DNA from: Verrucomicrobiota bacterium
GTDB lineage: Bacteria > Verrucomicrobiota > Verrucomicrobiia > Limisphaerales > JAHEOI01
Length of the DNA stretch: 9,810 nucleotides
Assembly (NCBI GenBank): GCA_018610125.1
Contig: JAHEOI010000368.1
Coordinates: 1 to 9,810 of the forward strand
Direction: 5' to 3'
The notes beneath the pieces are model-generated. The model searched no databases. It had not been told where the DNA came from and was given only the letters and a program-made list of their open reading frames with translations. The position numbers were made by a program, and so were the translations under genes. Positions 1-6,807 of the stretch are shown here, in pieces (the first letter of the stretch is position 1; every line of letters starts with the position of its first letter).

Positions 1-908
1 GCGGTCATTGGGGCTCCGCCGATATCTACGTCACGCTTCGTCGCGTTTGGCGAGACCGCGACTTCGCAATTGGAGGCTCCCCGGCTCAGCGGTTCGACCC
101 CGACGGCTTTTACCTTGACCATCATATGTTCTCCATTGTCTGGGAATCTTCCGACCGCTTTCGCGCCCTCGAAGCCCACCATCCCTACTGGCGGAGCAAT
201 AACGAGAAGGAGGAGTGGAAGGGTACCCATTCGCCATTCAAGCAGACCGCTTTGCACAAGGATACCGCGATCGTGCTTTTCAACATTCCGGAAAAGGATC
301 CCTGGCCGACCCGGGCGGGCCAACGTCACTGGCTCGACAACCGAGATCAACACTTTGACAACCTTTTGCAGGTTGCTCAGACCCGCTTCCCAAAGAGCGT
401 CGATAACCTGACACGCGATGGCAATTGCTACTTTTTGCGCGAGAATGATGTCTACGTTGCAATCCGTGTGCTCAAGCCCAATCACACGCTCGACCAAAAC
501 AGCCTCGAGCACTTCAATGTGATTAATAGTCGCAATGCCAAGACCGGCTTCATCTTTGAAGTCGGGACCGCGAAAGAGGATGGGAGCTTTGAAAGCTTTC
601 AGGAGGCGGTTAAGGCCAACGAATTCAAAGTAAACTGGCAGGAGCTCAACGTGACTTATGAGAATTGCGATGGGGATCGACTTCGCTTTCGCTATGACAA
701 CGACATGACAGCCGACGCGCGTGGCTTCATCTGGATGCGCCCGACGTTGTCGGTCAATGGGAAGCTTTTCGAGACCTACACCGACAACTGGCCGGTTGCT
801 GAAAGTCCTGTCGTAACCCTTCGCAACAACGTCCTGGATGTGGAGCAGGGTGGTGACGGCTTCCGCGTCGATTGGACGCAGCGAGTGCCTGAGATAACGG
901 TGCGGTAG
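1..908 (+). CDS. 3' end of an unrecognised, possibly polysaccharide-lyase-like protein (5' partial)
   Basis: The reading frame is open from the left edge (first full codon at base 3) to a TAG at 906-908, so only the last 301 residues are present and the real start lies outside the window. An internal ATG at 126 is not a likely start, because the 41 codons before it read as ordinary protein (it begins GHWGSADIYVTL). No family is recognised with confidence. The segment is rich in aromatic and acidic residues, has no membrane segment, and its last 150 or so residues look like alternating beta strands (for example GFIFEVGT and LFETYTDNWP). The HHMFSIVWESSDRF stretch near residues 40-53 and the His, Tyr and Trp content recall the C-terminal beta-sandwich part of large carbohydrate-active enzymes. 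The nearby sulfatases fit a role on sulfated glycans, but this is inference only. It could equally be a non-enzymatic secreted protein. Confidence 0.75.
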   Translation, partial: GHWGSADIYVTLRRVWRDRDFAIGGSPAQRFDPDGFYLDHHMFSIVWESSDRFRALEAHHPYWRSNNEKEEWKGTHSPFKQTALHKDTAIVLFNIPEKDPWPTRAGQRHWLDNRDQHFDNLLQVAQTRFPKSVDNLTRDGNCYFLRENDVYVAIRVLKPNHTLDQNSLEHFNVINSRNAKTGFIFEVGTAKEDGSFESFQEAVKANEFKVNWQELNVTYENCDGDRLRFRYDNDMTADARGFIWMRPTLSVNGKLFETYTDNWPVAESPVVTLRNNVLDVEQGGDGFRVDWTQRVPEITVR

Positions 909-1256
909 AAAGCAAAGAAAGGGCGCTTGGGCTTGAATGGTTCCCTGCTTGACGGGCGAGTTGTCGGGGATGGTCAGCTAGTCGCGTCTCGATTGAGATG
1001 GGTGACCCCTGTCATTGTCAGAAGCGGAAGAATATGTGCGGAGTCCTTTTCATCAAATACGACCACAGACGTACGGCCCACTGCGATTTGATATGGCTCC
1101 TGAACCGTGTACCTCGCCTGTCAAAGCCTTGGTGCTTGATCTGATGCCTTAGCCGGGCGTAATATCGAAGTTATCCGAATCGCAGGGGCCGAGCCTGATA
1201 CGGGATGGCACTGCGACAGCGAAAAACAGACGGAACCTTTATTTGCGGAGATGACG
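909..1256. other. Intergenic region upstream of the first sulfatase, no gene seen
   Basis: These 348 bases separate the partial gene from the first sulfatase. The only plus-strand reading frame of note here is 36 codons from ATG 1033 (MCGVLFIKYDHRR...). It has no ribosome site and no recognisable similarity, so it is not called. The longer minus-strand frames that reach into this region overlap the sulfatase and are its shadows. There is no hairpin with a T-run to serve as a clear terminator for the upstream gene. The sulfatase promoter presumably lies here, but no convincing -35/-10 pair is visible. Confidence 0.6.
1247..1250 (+). promoter_or_regulatory. Shine-Dalgarno GGAG that decides the sulfatase start
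   Basis: GGAG directly abuts the upstream-most in-frame ATG (1251), which leaves no spacer for it. The in-frame ATGs at 1257 and 1260 sit 6 and 9 bases downstream, which is normal spacing, so translation more likely begins at one of these. Confidence 0.55.
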
Positions 1257-2588
1257 ATGATGGAATACACAAAAATGGCAAAGAGGCCGGCGTTCACGGT
1301 GATGGTGGCGGCCGCAATGGTCGTGACACCGGGTCGGGTCGAGGCAAAGACGGAGCAACCGAACATTGTGATCCTCTTCGCCGATGACATGGGTTATGGC
1401 GACCTCAACTGTTATGGGAATCCGCTGATCGACACCCCGAACCTCGACCAATTGGCAGAGCAAGGGATGCGGCTGACCTCGTTTGTGACCGGGTCGTGGT
1501 GCGTCCCATCACGAACCCAATTAATGACAGGACGATACCTGCCGCGCGTCAAATCGGAATCCGAGAGTGGGGGCTTGTTGGGCAGCGAAGTGACGATGGC
1601 CGAGGCGCTCAAAGAGGCCGGCTACGCCACAGGCATGGCTGGGAAATGGCATCTTGGTTTTCGTAAGGATAAATACCTCCCGGTCAATCATGGGTTTGAC
1701 TCTTGGATCGGGACGGCCCGGTCGAACGATTTCCGAAAACCATGGGTGCAGACCGATATCCCATTGGGAATGTATCGTGGCACTGAAATGATCGACAAGA
1801 CCCTCGATCAGGATAAGACGATCGTCACTTACACAAGCGAGGCCATCGATTTCATCGAGGAGGAGAGCGGTGATGAGGAGCCGTTCTTCTTTTATCTCGC
1901 TTACAATCAGTCACACCTGCCGATCCATACGGCCGAGCGATTTCGGGGGCAATCGGACGCCGGGCTTTACGGTGATGTGGTTGAGACGATCGACTGGAGC
2001 GTCGGGCAGATCACGAAGGCGCTCGCTGAGCAAGGGGTTGCCGAGAATACGATTGTCTTTTTTGCCACGGATAATGGGCCTTGGCTGAACTTGCCCGACC
2101 GAATGCTTCAAGATGGCAATAAGCCATGGCACCAAGGGACGACGGGGCCGCTGCGTGGGGCCAAGGCAACCACGTATGAAGGAGGCACCCGGGTTCCGGC
2201 CATCTTCCGCTGGCCGGCGGAGATCGAGCCGAATCAGAAGATCAAGCAGTTGATCGGTATGCCCGATATCTATCATACCATGGTCAAGGCCGGCGGCGGT
2301 GAGCTCCCGGAGCATACCTTGGATGGAAACAACCTGCTTCCGTTCTTGAAGGGAGAGACCGACGAGGTGCCGGAGGAGCGGTACTACTATTTCCGCAATG
2401 GACTCGAAGCGATGCGCGACGGCAAGTGGAAGCTCCGAACGGCGAGCGGTGAGCCGCAGCTATTCAACATGGTCAATGATCCCTACGAGCGCTTCAATCG
2501 GGCCGATGACAAGCCGAAGATCGTCAAGCGAATGCGGCAGGAAATGGAAGCCTTCGCCAAGGAAGTCGGCACACATGTGCAGGACTGA
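1257..2588 (+). CDS. Exported type I (formylglycine) sulfatase, CVPSR active site
   Basis: A hydrolase of sulfate esters from the alkaline-phosphatase-like sulfatase family, 443 residues from the 1257 start. Numbering here is from ATG 1251; subtract 2 for the called start. The N-terminus has basic residues, a hydrophobic stretch at about 14-27, and a likely signal-peptidase cut near VEA-K (30-33), so it should act in the periplasm or outside. Family marks appear in order: metal-binding DD at 45-46 in ILFADDMGYGD; the modified cysteine C84 in CVPSRTQLMTG, which matches C-x-P-S-R-x3-L-x-G; GKWHLG at 131-136; NQSH at 219-222; DNG at 274-276 (metal); and K305 in LRGAKATTYEGGTRVP. C84 must be converted to formylglycine by a maturase not seen here. 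The length is on the short side for the family and the C-terminal subdomain is compact. The substrate cannot be read from sequence; sulfated polysaccharide is the usual target in such bacteria. The gene appears monocistronic, since the next gene is convergent. Confidence 0.95.
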   Translation: MMEYTKMAKRPAFTVMVAAAMVVTPGRVEAKTEQPNIVILFADDMGYGDLNCYGNPLIDTPNLDQLAEQGMRLTSFVTGSWCVPSRTQLMTGRYLPRVKSESESGGLLGSEVTMAEALKEAGYATGMAGKWHLGFRKDKYLPVNHGFDSWIGTARSNDFRKPWVQTDIPLGMYRGTEMIDKTLDQDKTIVTYTSEAIDFIEEESGDEEPFFFYLAYNQSHLPIHTAERFRGQSDAGLYGDVVETIDWSVGQITKALAEQGVAENTIVFFATDNGPWLNLPDRMLQDGNKPWHQGTTGPLRGAKATTYEGGTRVPAIFRWPAEIEPNQKIKQLIGMPDIYHTMVKAGGGELPEHTLDGNNLLPFLKGETDEVPEERYYYFRNGLEAMRDGKWKLRTASGEPQLFNMVNDPYERFNRADDKPKIVKRMRQEMEAFAKEVGTHVQD

Positions 2589-2592
2589 CGGC

Positions 2593-2629
2593 GGAGTATC
2601 GGAGTGACGGAGTGTGGGAGTGGATGAGT
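2593..2629. repeat. 8-bp tandem microsatellite, GGAGTNNN x 4-5
   Basis: GGAGT recurs at 2593, 2601, 2609 and 2617, exactly every 8 bases, with variable three-base fillers (ATC, GAC, GTG, GGA). A fifth degenerate unit, TGAGT, falls on the same period at 2625. It begins five bases after the sulfatase stop codon. Conserved pentamers with free fillers at strict spacing point to replication slippage or a spaced-motif element rather than coding. Confidence 0.8.
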
Positions 2630-2722
2630 CAACGTGCTCAAAAGGGGGCTTCGCTGAAAGGGGTATCTGGCGAGGCGTTGGCTCAGTCCCGACAAGAAGG
2701 GGAGAGGCCGTGATAGAAAGCG

Positions 2723-2797
2723 GTGACTCGCCCCGTGAAATGATCGTGGAAGTAAAACCCAAAAGGGCGACAGCCACTATTTCACGGGGCAAGTCAC
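2723..2797. repeat. Long imperfect palindrome (REP/MITE-like or bidirectional hairpin)
   Basis: The left arm TGACTCGCCCCGTGAAAT (2724-2741) pairs with ATTTCACGGGGCAAGTCA (2779-2796) with a single mismatch. The flanking G2723-C2797 adds one more pair, giving about 19 bp. The 37-base interior has nested pairings: GTGG near 2746 with CCAC at 2774-2777, and CCC-AAAA-GGG in the centre. The whole unit can therefore fold as one long branched hairpin. It lies midway between two converging genes, where it could stop transcription from both sides. No T-run follows either arm. A repeat family or small non-autonomous element is an alternative. Confidence 0.7.
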
Positions 2798-2952
2798 GGC
2801 AGTCCACACGTTAGCGAGGCGTTGCCTCCGACCATTCGAGGCATGAGGGCGATCCGGGTCAGCAGAGGACTGCCTCTCCCATGTCAGTTCCGGACGTGTT
2901 TGAACGGTTTTATCGACCCGGATTGGGAAGACGCAGTGGCAGGGGCGCCGCA

Positions 2953-3762
2953 TCAGTCGGCGGGCTTGGTCGCGAGGACCATGTACTGTTTTGGGAGCGA
3001 CTCCTGCACGATCGTTGCTTTGAATCCGGCCTGCTCCAGTTCTTTGGCAACCGTCTCCGGGTTGAGCCGGATCTTTTTGGGAGGGCCCATGTCGGCTTGC
3101 ATCGTGTAGTCGATGACCGCGAATCGGCCTCCCGGTGTCAGCGCATTGAGAAGCTTTTTGGCGTATTCGACCCGATCCGTAACATGATGCCAGGTATTGA
3201 CGGTCAGGATCCGATCGACGCTTGCCTTGGACAGCATAGGATCATCACGCTTGACGAGCCGGATCTCGACATTGTCGTGAGCCGTCCCTTTCAGCGTGCT
3301 GTTCTCCACATAATGCAGCATTGCTTTGGAGACATCCAAGCCGATTACATGGCCCTCTTCGCCAACAGCCCTCGACAAATGGGGCAGGAAATAGCCTGTC
3401 CCGGTTCCGAGGTCGGCAACCGTCATGCCGGGCTCGATCTCGAGGCGGTCGAATACCTCGCCCGGTTTTTGCCACTCGTCGCGCTTGGGCGAATTCCACC
3501 GCTTCGCGTATTGCTCGGGATTGTCGAACTTGTGGTGTCGGTCGTGGCCTTTGGCCATCTCTGCGGTGTCCGCTTTTTGATCCGGAGCCGACTCCATATG
3601 CTGTGCATGCCCGGCGTGATCGCCGGCGGGCTTGTGCATGTCGGTTTGATTCGAGTGTGCCCCAGACCGCTTGTGCATTGGTTGGTCGGAATCGGAAATC
3701 TTGGCCGATTGACATCCCGCGAGCGCCAAAAGGGAGAGTAATGATATAGCGAATTTGAACAT
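2953..3762 (-). CDS. Lipoprotein with class I SAM-dependent methyltransferase domain
   Basis: 269 residues from ATG 3762. That start is preferred over the longer frame (to 3840) because it opens directly on a lipoprotein signal, MFKFAISLLSLLALAGC, with lipobox LAGC and lipidated C17; the 26 upstream residues would bury it. No clear Shine-Dalgarno precedes it. Residues 29-77 are a Met/His-rich linker (MHK, MHKP, HAGHAQHM, GHDRHH). The Rossmann methyltransferase core follows: motif I VADLGTGTGYF at 115-125, acidic D143 at the end of strand 2 (VIGLDVS), NTWHHV at 189-194, and ALTPGGRFAVIDY at 207-219, ending near 264. The fold is certain but the substrate is unknown. A methyltransferase tethered outside the cytoplasm would lack obvious access to SAM, so either the anchoring or the activity is unusual. 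It converges on the first sulfatase and diverges from the second. Confidence 0.88.
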   Translation of the reverse strand: MFKFAISLLSLLALAGCQSAKISDSDQPMHKRSGAHSNQTDMHKPAGDHAGHAQHMESAPDQKADTAEMAKGHDRHHKFDNPEQYAKRWNSPKRDEWQKPGEVFDRLEIEPGMTVADLGTGTGYFLPHLSRAVGEEGHVIGLDVSKAMLHYVENSTLKGTAHDNVEIRLVKRDDPMLSKASVDRILTVNTWHHVTDRVEYAKKLLNALTPGGRFAVIDYTMQADMGPPKKIRLNPETVAKELEQAGFKATIVQESLPKQYMVLATKPAD

Positions 3763-4074
3763 ATGTAGTGAGAGGATAATGTTGGAGGTCTTAAGCGTCA
3801 AAATTTGACACATTGGGATAAAACAGCCGAGATGATCCACCTGTCGCTCGAGAAGCTGTGGAAGCAGAAAGGAGCGAAGTGACGCTCAAGCGGAAGGAAG
3901 CAAGGGGCAGAGACCCTAAACGCTTCCTTCCTTGATAGGGTCTTGCCATAGACGGGGCGGTCGTGATAAACAGAAGAAACTTGATTCCATTGGAAGCTCC
4001 TTATCCGTGTGGGAAAAGCCTCCGGGCAAGATCGGATTTCTTCAATTTTGCGGTATCAAAAAGTGAAAGACCTT
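3763..4074. other. Divergent intergenic region between methyltransferase and second sulfatase
   Basis: These 312 bases must hold promoters for both the minus-strand lipoprotein and the plus-strand sulfatase operon. No consensus pair stands out. The middle is dominated by the structured element at 3872-3947. A 16-codon frame at 3832-3882 (MIHLSLEKLWKQKGAK) reads like a protein end and is open upstream to 3772, but has no identifiable family. Confidence 0.5.
3872..3947 (+). repeat. Interleaved inverted repeats with pseudoknot potential
   Basis: There are three pairings. Hairpin 0 is GAGCG-AAGTGA-CGCTC (3872-3887). Stem A pairs TCAA-gc-GGAAGGAAGC (3886-3901) with GCTTCCTTCCTTGA (3922-3935), 14 bp with a two-base bulge; its first two bases overlap the end of hairpin 0. 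Stem B pairs GGCA-g-AGACCCTA (3906-3918) with TAGGGTCTTGCC (3936-3947), 12 bp with one bulged G. The 3' arm of A lies inside the loop of B, and the 5' arm of B lies inside the loop of A. The RNA could therefore form an H-type pseudoknot or switch between two exclusive hairpins. It ends 127 bases before the second sulfatase ATG and may be a 5' leader element. A mobile-element end is the alternative. Confidence 0.65.
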
Positions 4075-5592
4075 ATGAATAGAAACGAGACGCGTTCCCT
4101 CTGTTTTGGCCGGTTGATTGCTTTCACGATGACAGTGGCGTTGTCGGCGGTCCCTCCTTTGTTTGGAAAAAGTGCCGAAGCCGACAAGCCGAATATCGTT
4201 TACATCCTTTGCGACGATCTCGGTTACGGCGAAGTCCAAGTTTATAATCCGACTCGAGGGAAAATCCCGACACCAAACGTCAACGACCTGGCTCGGCAGG
4301 GGATGATGTTTACGGATGCCCATGCGGGGGCGGCTGTCTGCACGCCGACACGATATGGCGTTTTGACCGGGCGTTACGCGTGGCGCTCAAGGTTGCAGCG
4401 AGGTGTCATTGGTCCCAACGGTGCCAAGCCGTTGATTGACGAGGATCGTTTGACAGTAGGGGAAATGCTGCAAGGGGAGGGGTATGCCACTGCCTGCATC
4501 GGCAAGTGGCATCTGGGCTTTCGCTACAGCGAGAAACGGGAAAATGCGCCTTCGAGAACCTCCCGGGCTCCGGTTGGCGCGGAGGTGATCAATGGCCCGA
4601 CAACCCGAGGCTTTGATTATTTTTACGGCTTTCCGCTTTCTCGAACAATGCGGACGGTCATCGAAAATGGCGAAGTCGTGGAAGAATTGCCGGTTGTCAA
4701 AATGTTGCCGCGCTTGGCCGATCGAGCTTCGCAATACATTCGGAAAAAGGCGGAAGGAGAGAAGCCGTTTTTCCTCTACTTGGCTCTCAACTCGCCGCAT
4801 TCGCCGGTTGTGCCTAACGAGCAGTTTAAAGGCAGAACCGGGCTTAACGATTGGGCGGATTATGTGATGGAAACAGACTGGGCTGTGGGCAAGGTGCTAA
4901 AGACCCTCAGGGAAACAGGCTTGAAAGAGGAAACGCTGGTCATTTTCACCAGCGATAACGGCTCATCGCCAAATGCGAGCAATGTCGAAGAATTGGAAAG
5001 GCAAGGCCATTATCCCAGCGGTCCCTTGCGCGGCTATAAGACGGATGTATGGGATGGAGGCCACCGCGAGCCGTTTATCGTTCGATGGCCCGGGATTGTC
5101 GAGCCGGGGACAATCAACGACCGGCTTGTCTGTTTAACGGACTTGATGGCGACATGCGCCGACCTATTGGATCGGGAGCTCCCAGAGAGTGCAGCCGTCG
5201 ATAGCGTGAGCATCTTACCGCTTCTGAAAGGTGGCGATGAGCCGGTGCGCCGGTCGATGGTGCACCATTCGGGCAAGGGCCGGTTTGCCATTCGCAAAGG
5301 GGAATGGAAACTAAACCTGTGTGCCGGATCGGGAGGATGGGGGAGTCCCAGTGACAAACAAGCGAGGCAAAACGGATTGCCTCAGGTGCAGCTCTATCAC
5401 ATGGGACGGGATATTCGGGAACAGGACAACCTCCGAGCTGAGAAACCGGAGGTGGTGGCAACCCTCGTCGACCTTTTACAAAAACAAGTGTTACGCGGTC
5501 GAAGTACGCCCGGACCGTCGCAACCCAACGACGTCAAGGTGGATATTTGGAAGAAAGCCCGGACTGCCAAGAAGCGTCTGGCCGAGCAATGA
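4075..5592 (+). CDS. Exported type I sulfatase (arylsulfatase A-like), CTPTR active site
   Basis: 505 residues from ATG 4075. This start is chosen over a GTG at 4009 because it places a basic head (MNRNETR) before the hydrophobic segment at about 14-30 and a signal cleavage site near SAEA-D (34-38). Family marks: metal-binding DD at 47-48 in ILCDDLGYGE; the modified cysteine C89 in CTPTRYGVLTG; GKWHLG at 143-148; NSPH at 239-242; DNG at 294-296; and K322 in LRGYKTDVWDGGHREP. The C-P-T-R form, with Thr for the usual Ser, is a known natural variant of the C-x-P-S/T-R signature. The C-terminal part (about 400-505) carries the typical RKGEWKLN strand and an LYHM...DIREQDNL region. It hydrolyses sulfate esters in the periplasm or outside after cysteine-to-formylglycine conversion. 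Substrate unknown. It is 26 bases upstream of the MetE-like gene and likely co-transcribed with it. Confidence 0.95.
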   Translation: MNRNETRSLCFGRLIAFTMTVALSAVPPLFGKSAEADKPNIVYILCDDLGYGEVQVYNPTRGKIPTPNVNDLARQGMMFTDAHAGAAVCTPTRYGVLTGRYAWRSRLQRGVIGPNGAKPLIDEDRLTVGEMLQGEGYATACIGKWHLGFRYSEKRENAPSRTSRAPVGAEVINGPTTRGFDYFYGFPLSRTMRTVIENGEVVEELPVVKMLPRLADRASQYIRKKAEGEKPFFLYLALNSPHSPVVPNEQFKGRTGLNDWADYVMETDWAVGKVLKTLRETGLKEETLVIFTSDNGSSPNASNVEELERQGHYPSGPLRGYKTDVWDGGHREPFIVRWPGIVEPGTINDRLVCLTDLMATCADLLDRELPESAAVDSVSILPLLKGGDEPVRRSMVHHSGKGRFAIRKGEWKLNLCAGSGGWGSPSDKQARQNGLPQVQLYHMGRDIREQDNLRAEKPEVVATLVDLLQKQVLRGRSTPGPSQPNDVKVDIWKKARTAKKRLAEQ

Positions 5593-5603
5593 ATTGTCGC
5601 TCT

Positions 5604-5609
5604 GAAAGG
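5604..5609 (+). promoter_or_regulatory. Probable ribosome site GAAAGG before GTG start
   Basis: GAAAGG ends nine bases before the GTG at 5619. No in-frame ATG exists close by, and the conserved family N-terminus (VVGSLLRP) begins only ten codons later, so GTG is the most reasonable start. Confidence 0.45.
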
Positions 5610-5618
5610 TTCTCGTAG

Positions 5619-6749
5619 GTGGATGGAATCACCAATCATGCCGATGTCGTCGGGAGCCTTTTGCGTCCCAAAGAGCTTCTCGATGCACGTGCCGCCTACC
5701 AGGAGGGCCGGTTAGGACCCGCAGAATGGAAGGTGGTCGAAGACATGGCGGTCGACCAAGCAGTCGCCATGCAACAGCGTGCCGGACTGAAGATCGTCAC
5801 CGACGGCGAGATGCGGCGGCTTTCCTTCCAGAGCCAATTGACCGATGCCGTGGACGGATTCAAGGCAGCAGGGCTTTCGAGCTTTACGTGGGGACGGTGG
5901 CGTGGTGGGAGCGGCGTCGGCGACTACGAAGAGCAACGACCCGAGCAGCTTGGTGTTGTCGGGAAGCTTCGACGGCGTCGCTACCCTTCGGTCGAGGAGC
6001 TGGTTTATTTACGGGCCCAATGCCGGGATACCGATACCATCCCGAAGGTCACGCTTCCCAGTCCGAGCCTCTTTGCCAATTTTTGGTCCCGAGACTGCTC
6101 TTGTGAGGCCTACCCGACGCTTGACAGCTTCTTGGCTGATGTCGCCAATCTGCTTCGAGACGAGGTTGCCGAGCTCGTTCGACTCGGAGTCCGTTATATT
6201 CAGCTCGATGCCCCACACTACCCCCTGCTGCTTGATCCCGAGACTCGGAAATTTTACGAGCAGCAAGGGTGGGATCGGGATGCTTGGCTTGCCCAAGGAA
6301 TAGCCCTCGATAATGCCGTTCTGGAGGGATTCCCTGGCGTTACCTTTGGCTTTCATCTCTGTCGCGGCAATCAGGCCAGTCGCTGGCTCGTCGAAGGTGA
6401 CTATGGTCCAATTGCTCGGCAAATCTTCCCGAAGATTCGCGCGCACCGATTGCTGCTGGAATACGACGACGCTCGATCGGGGAGTTTTGACTCGTTACAA
6501 TGGGTCCCCGAAGACAAAATGGTCGTACTTGGTCTGGTGACGACCAAGAGCGCCCGGAAAGAGACGCCAGAAGGGTTGGCTCAGTCGATCGAGGAAGCGA
6601 CGCGTTACATTCCGAAGCATCGCCTAGCCATCAGCCCGCAGTGCGGATTTTCCAGCTCCATTCTGGGCAACCAGCTCACCATTGATGACCAGGAGCGGAA
6701 GTTGGTGACGACAGTCGATACCGCCCATCGCGTCTGGGGAAGCGCTTGA
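5619..6749 (+). CDS. Cobalamin-independent methionine synthase (MetE C-terminal domain) family protein
   Basis: 376 residues, starting at a GTG. It is a stand-alone version of the zinc-binding C-terminal barrel of MetE, about half the length of full MetE. Visible marks: the opening VVGSLLRP (10-17), VTDGEMRR (60-67), QLDAPH (195-200), then the zinc ligands H246 and C248 in GFHLCRGN, E281 in LLLEYDD, and C342 in SPQCGFSS. These match the His-x-Cys, Glu, Cys pattern of MetE, so the thiol-activating zinc site looks intact. The folate-binding N-terminal domain of MetE is absent. Relatives act on small methyl donors or on other thiol and epoxide substrates, so methionine synthesis from methyl-folate should not be assumed. 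It lies 26 bases after the second sulfatase and is probably in the same operon, which hints at a sulfur- or methyl-linked role, although such coupling may be incidental. Confidence 0.9.
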   Translation: MDGITNHADVVGSLLRPKELLDARAAYQEGRLGPAEWKVVEDMAVDQAVAMQQRAGLKIVTDGEMRRLSFQSQLTDAVDGFKAAGLSSFTWGRWRGGSGVGDYEEQRPEQLGVVGKLRRRRYPSVEELVYLRAQCRDTDTIPKVTLPSPSLFANFWSRDCSCEAYPTLDSFLADVANLLRDEVAELVRLGVRYIQLDAPHYPLLLDPETRKFYEQQGWDRDAWLAQGIALDNAVLEGFPGVTFGFHLCRGNQASRWLVEGDYGPIARQIFPKIRAHRLLLEYDDARSGSFDSLQWVPEDKMVVLGLVTTKSARKETPEGLAQSIEEATRYIPKHRLAISPQCGFSSSILGNQLTIDDQERKLVTTVDTAHRVWGSA

Positions 6750-6807
6750 AAGCCCGCGAGCAAGCAGGCTAGACAGTGTGTGCCATCCAAGCGACCTGCC
6801 GGTTCCG

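Larger units (their letters stand above)
2589..2952. other. Convergent intergenic region with two repeat elements
   Basis: This 364-base spacer lies between the end of the first sulfatase and the end of the minus-strand methyltransferase. Open frames here are low-complexity products of the repeats (Ser/Pro/Thr-rich or Arg-rich) and are not called. It holds the 8-bp tandem repeat at 2593-2629 and the inverted repeat at 2723-2797. A small GAGGC-GTT-GCCTC hairpin also lies at about 2816-2828. No T-tailed terminator is obvious, so the large inverted repeat may be what separates the converging transcripts. Confidence 0.55.

Noticed and set aside
1033..1143. 36-codon frame beginning MCGVLF upstream of the first sulfatase
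   Set aside because: MCG resembles the start of class II amidotransferases, but the rest does not follow that family and there is no ribosome site.
1911..2315. A 134-codon minus-strand frame inside the first sulfatase
   Set aside because: It is a shadow of the sulfatase: the plus strand carries catalytic motifs throughout and the minus product is Arg/Pro-rich without family features.
2460..2807. A 115-codon minus-strand frame over the end of the sulfatase and the repeats
   Set aside because: Its product derives from the GGAGT repeat and the palindrome. It overlaps the sulfatase coding end and has no plausible start signal.
2881..3741. A 286-codon plus-strand frame opposite the methyltransferase
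   Set aside because: It is the antisense of the methyltransferase-lipoprotein gene. The minus strand shows a lipobox and SAM-binding motifs, whereas the plus-strand product has no recognisable domain.
3772..3882. Frame ending in MIHLSLEKLWKQKGAK as a possible transposase remnant
   Set aside because: It looks like a protein C-terminus and is followed by inverted repeats, but no family could be named, there is no start signal, and no target duplication is seen.
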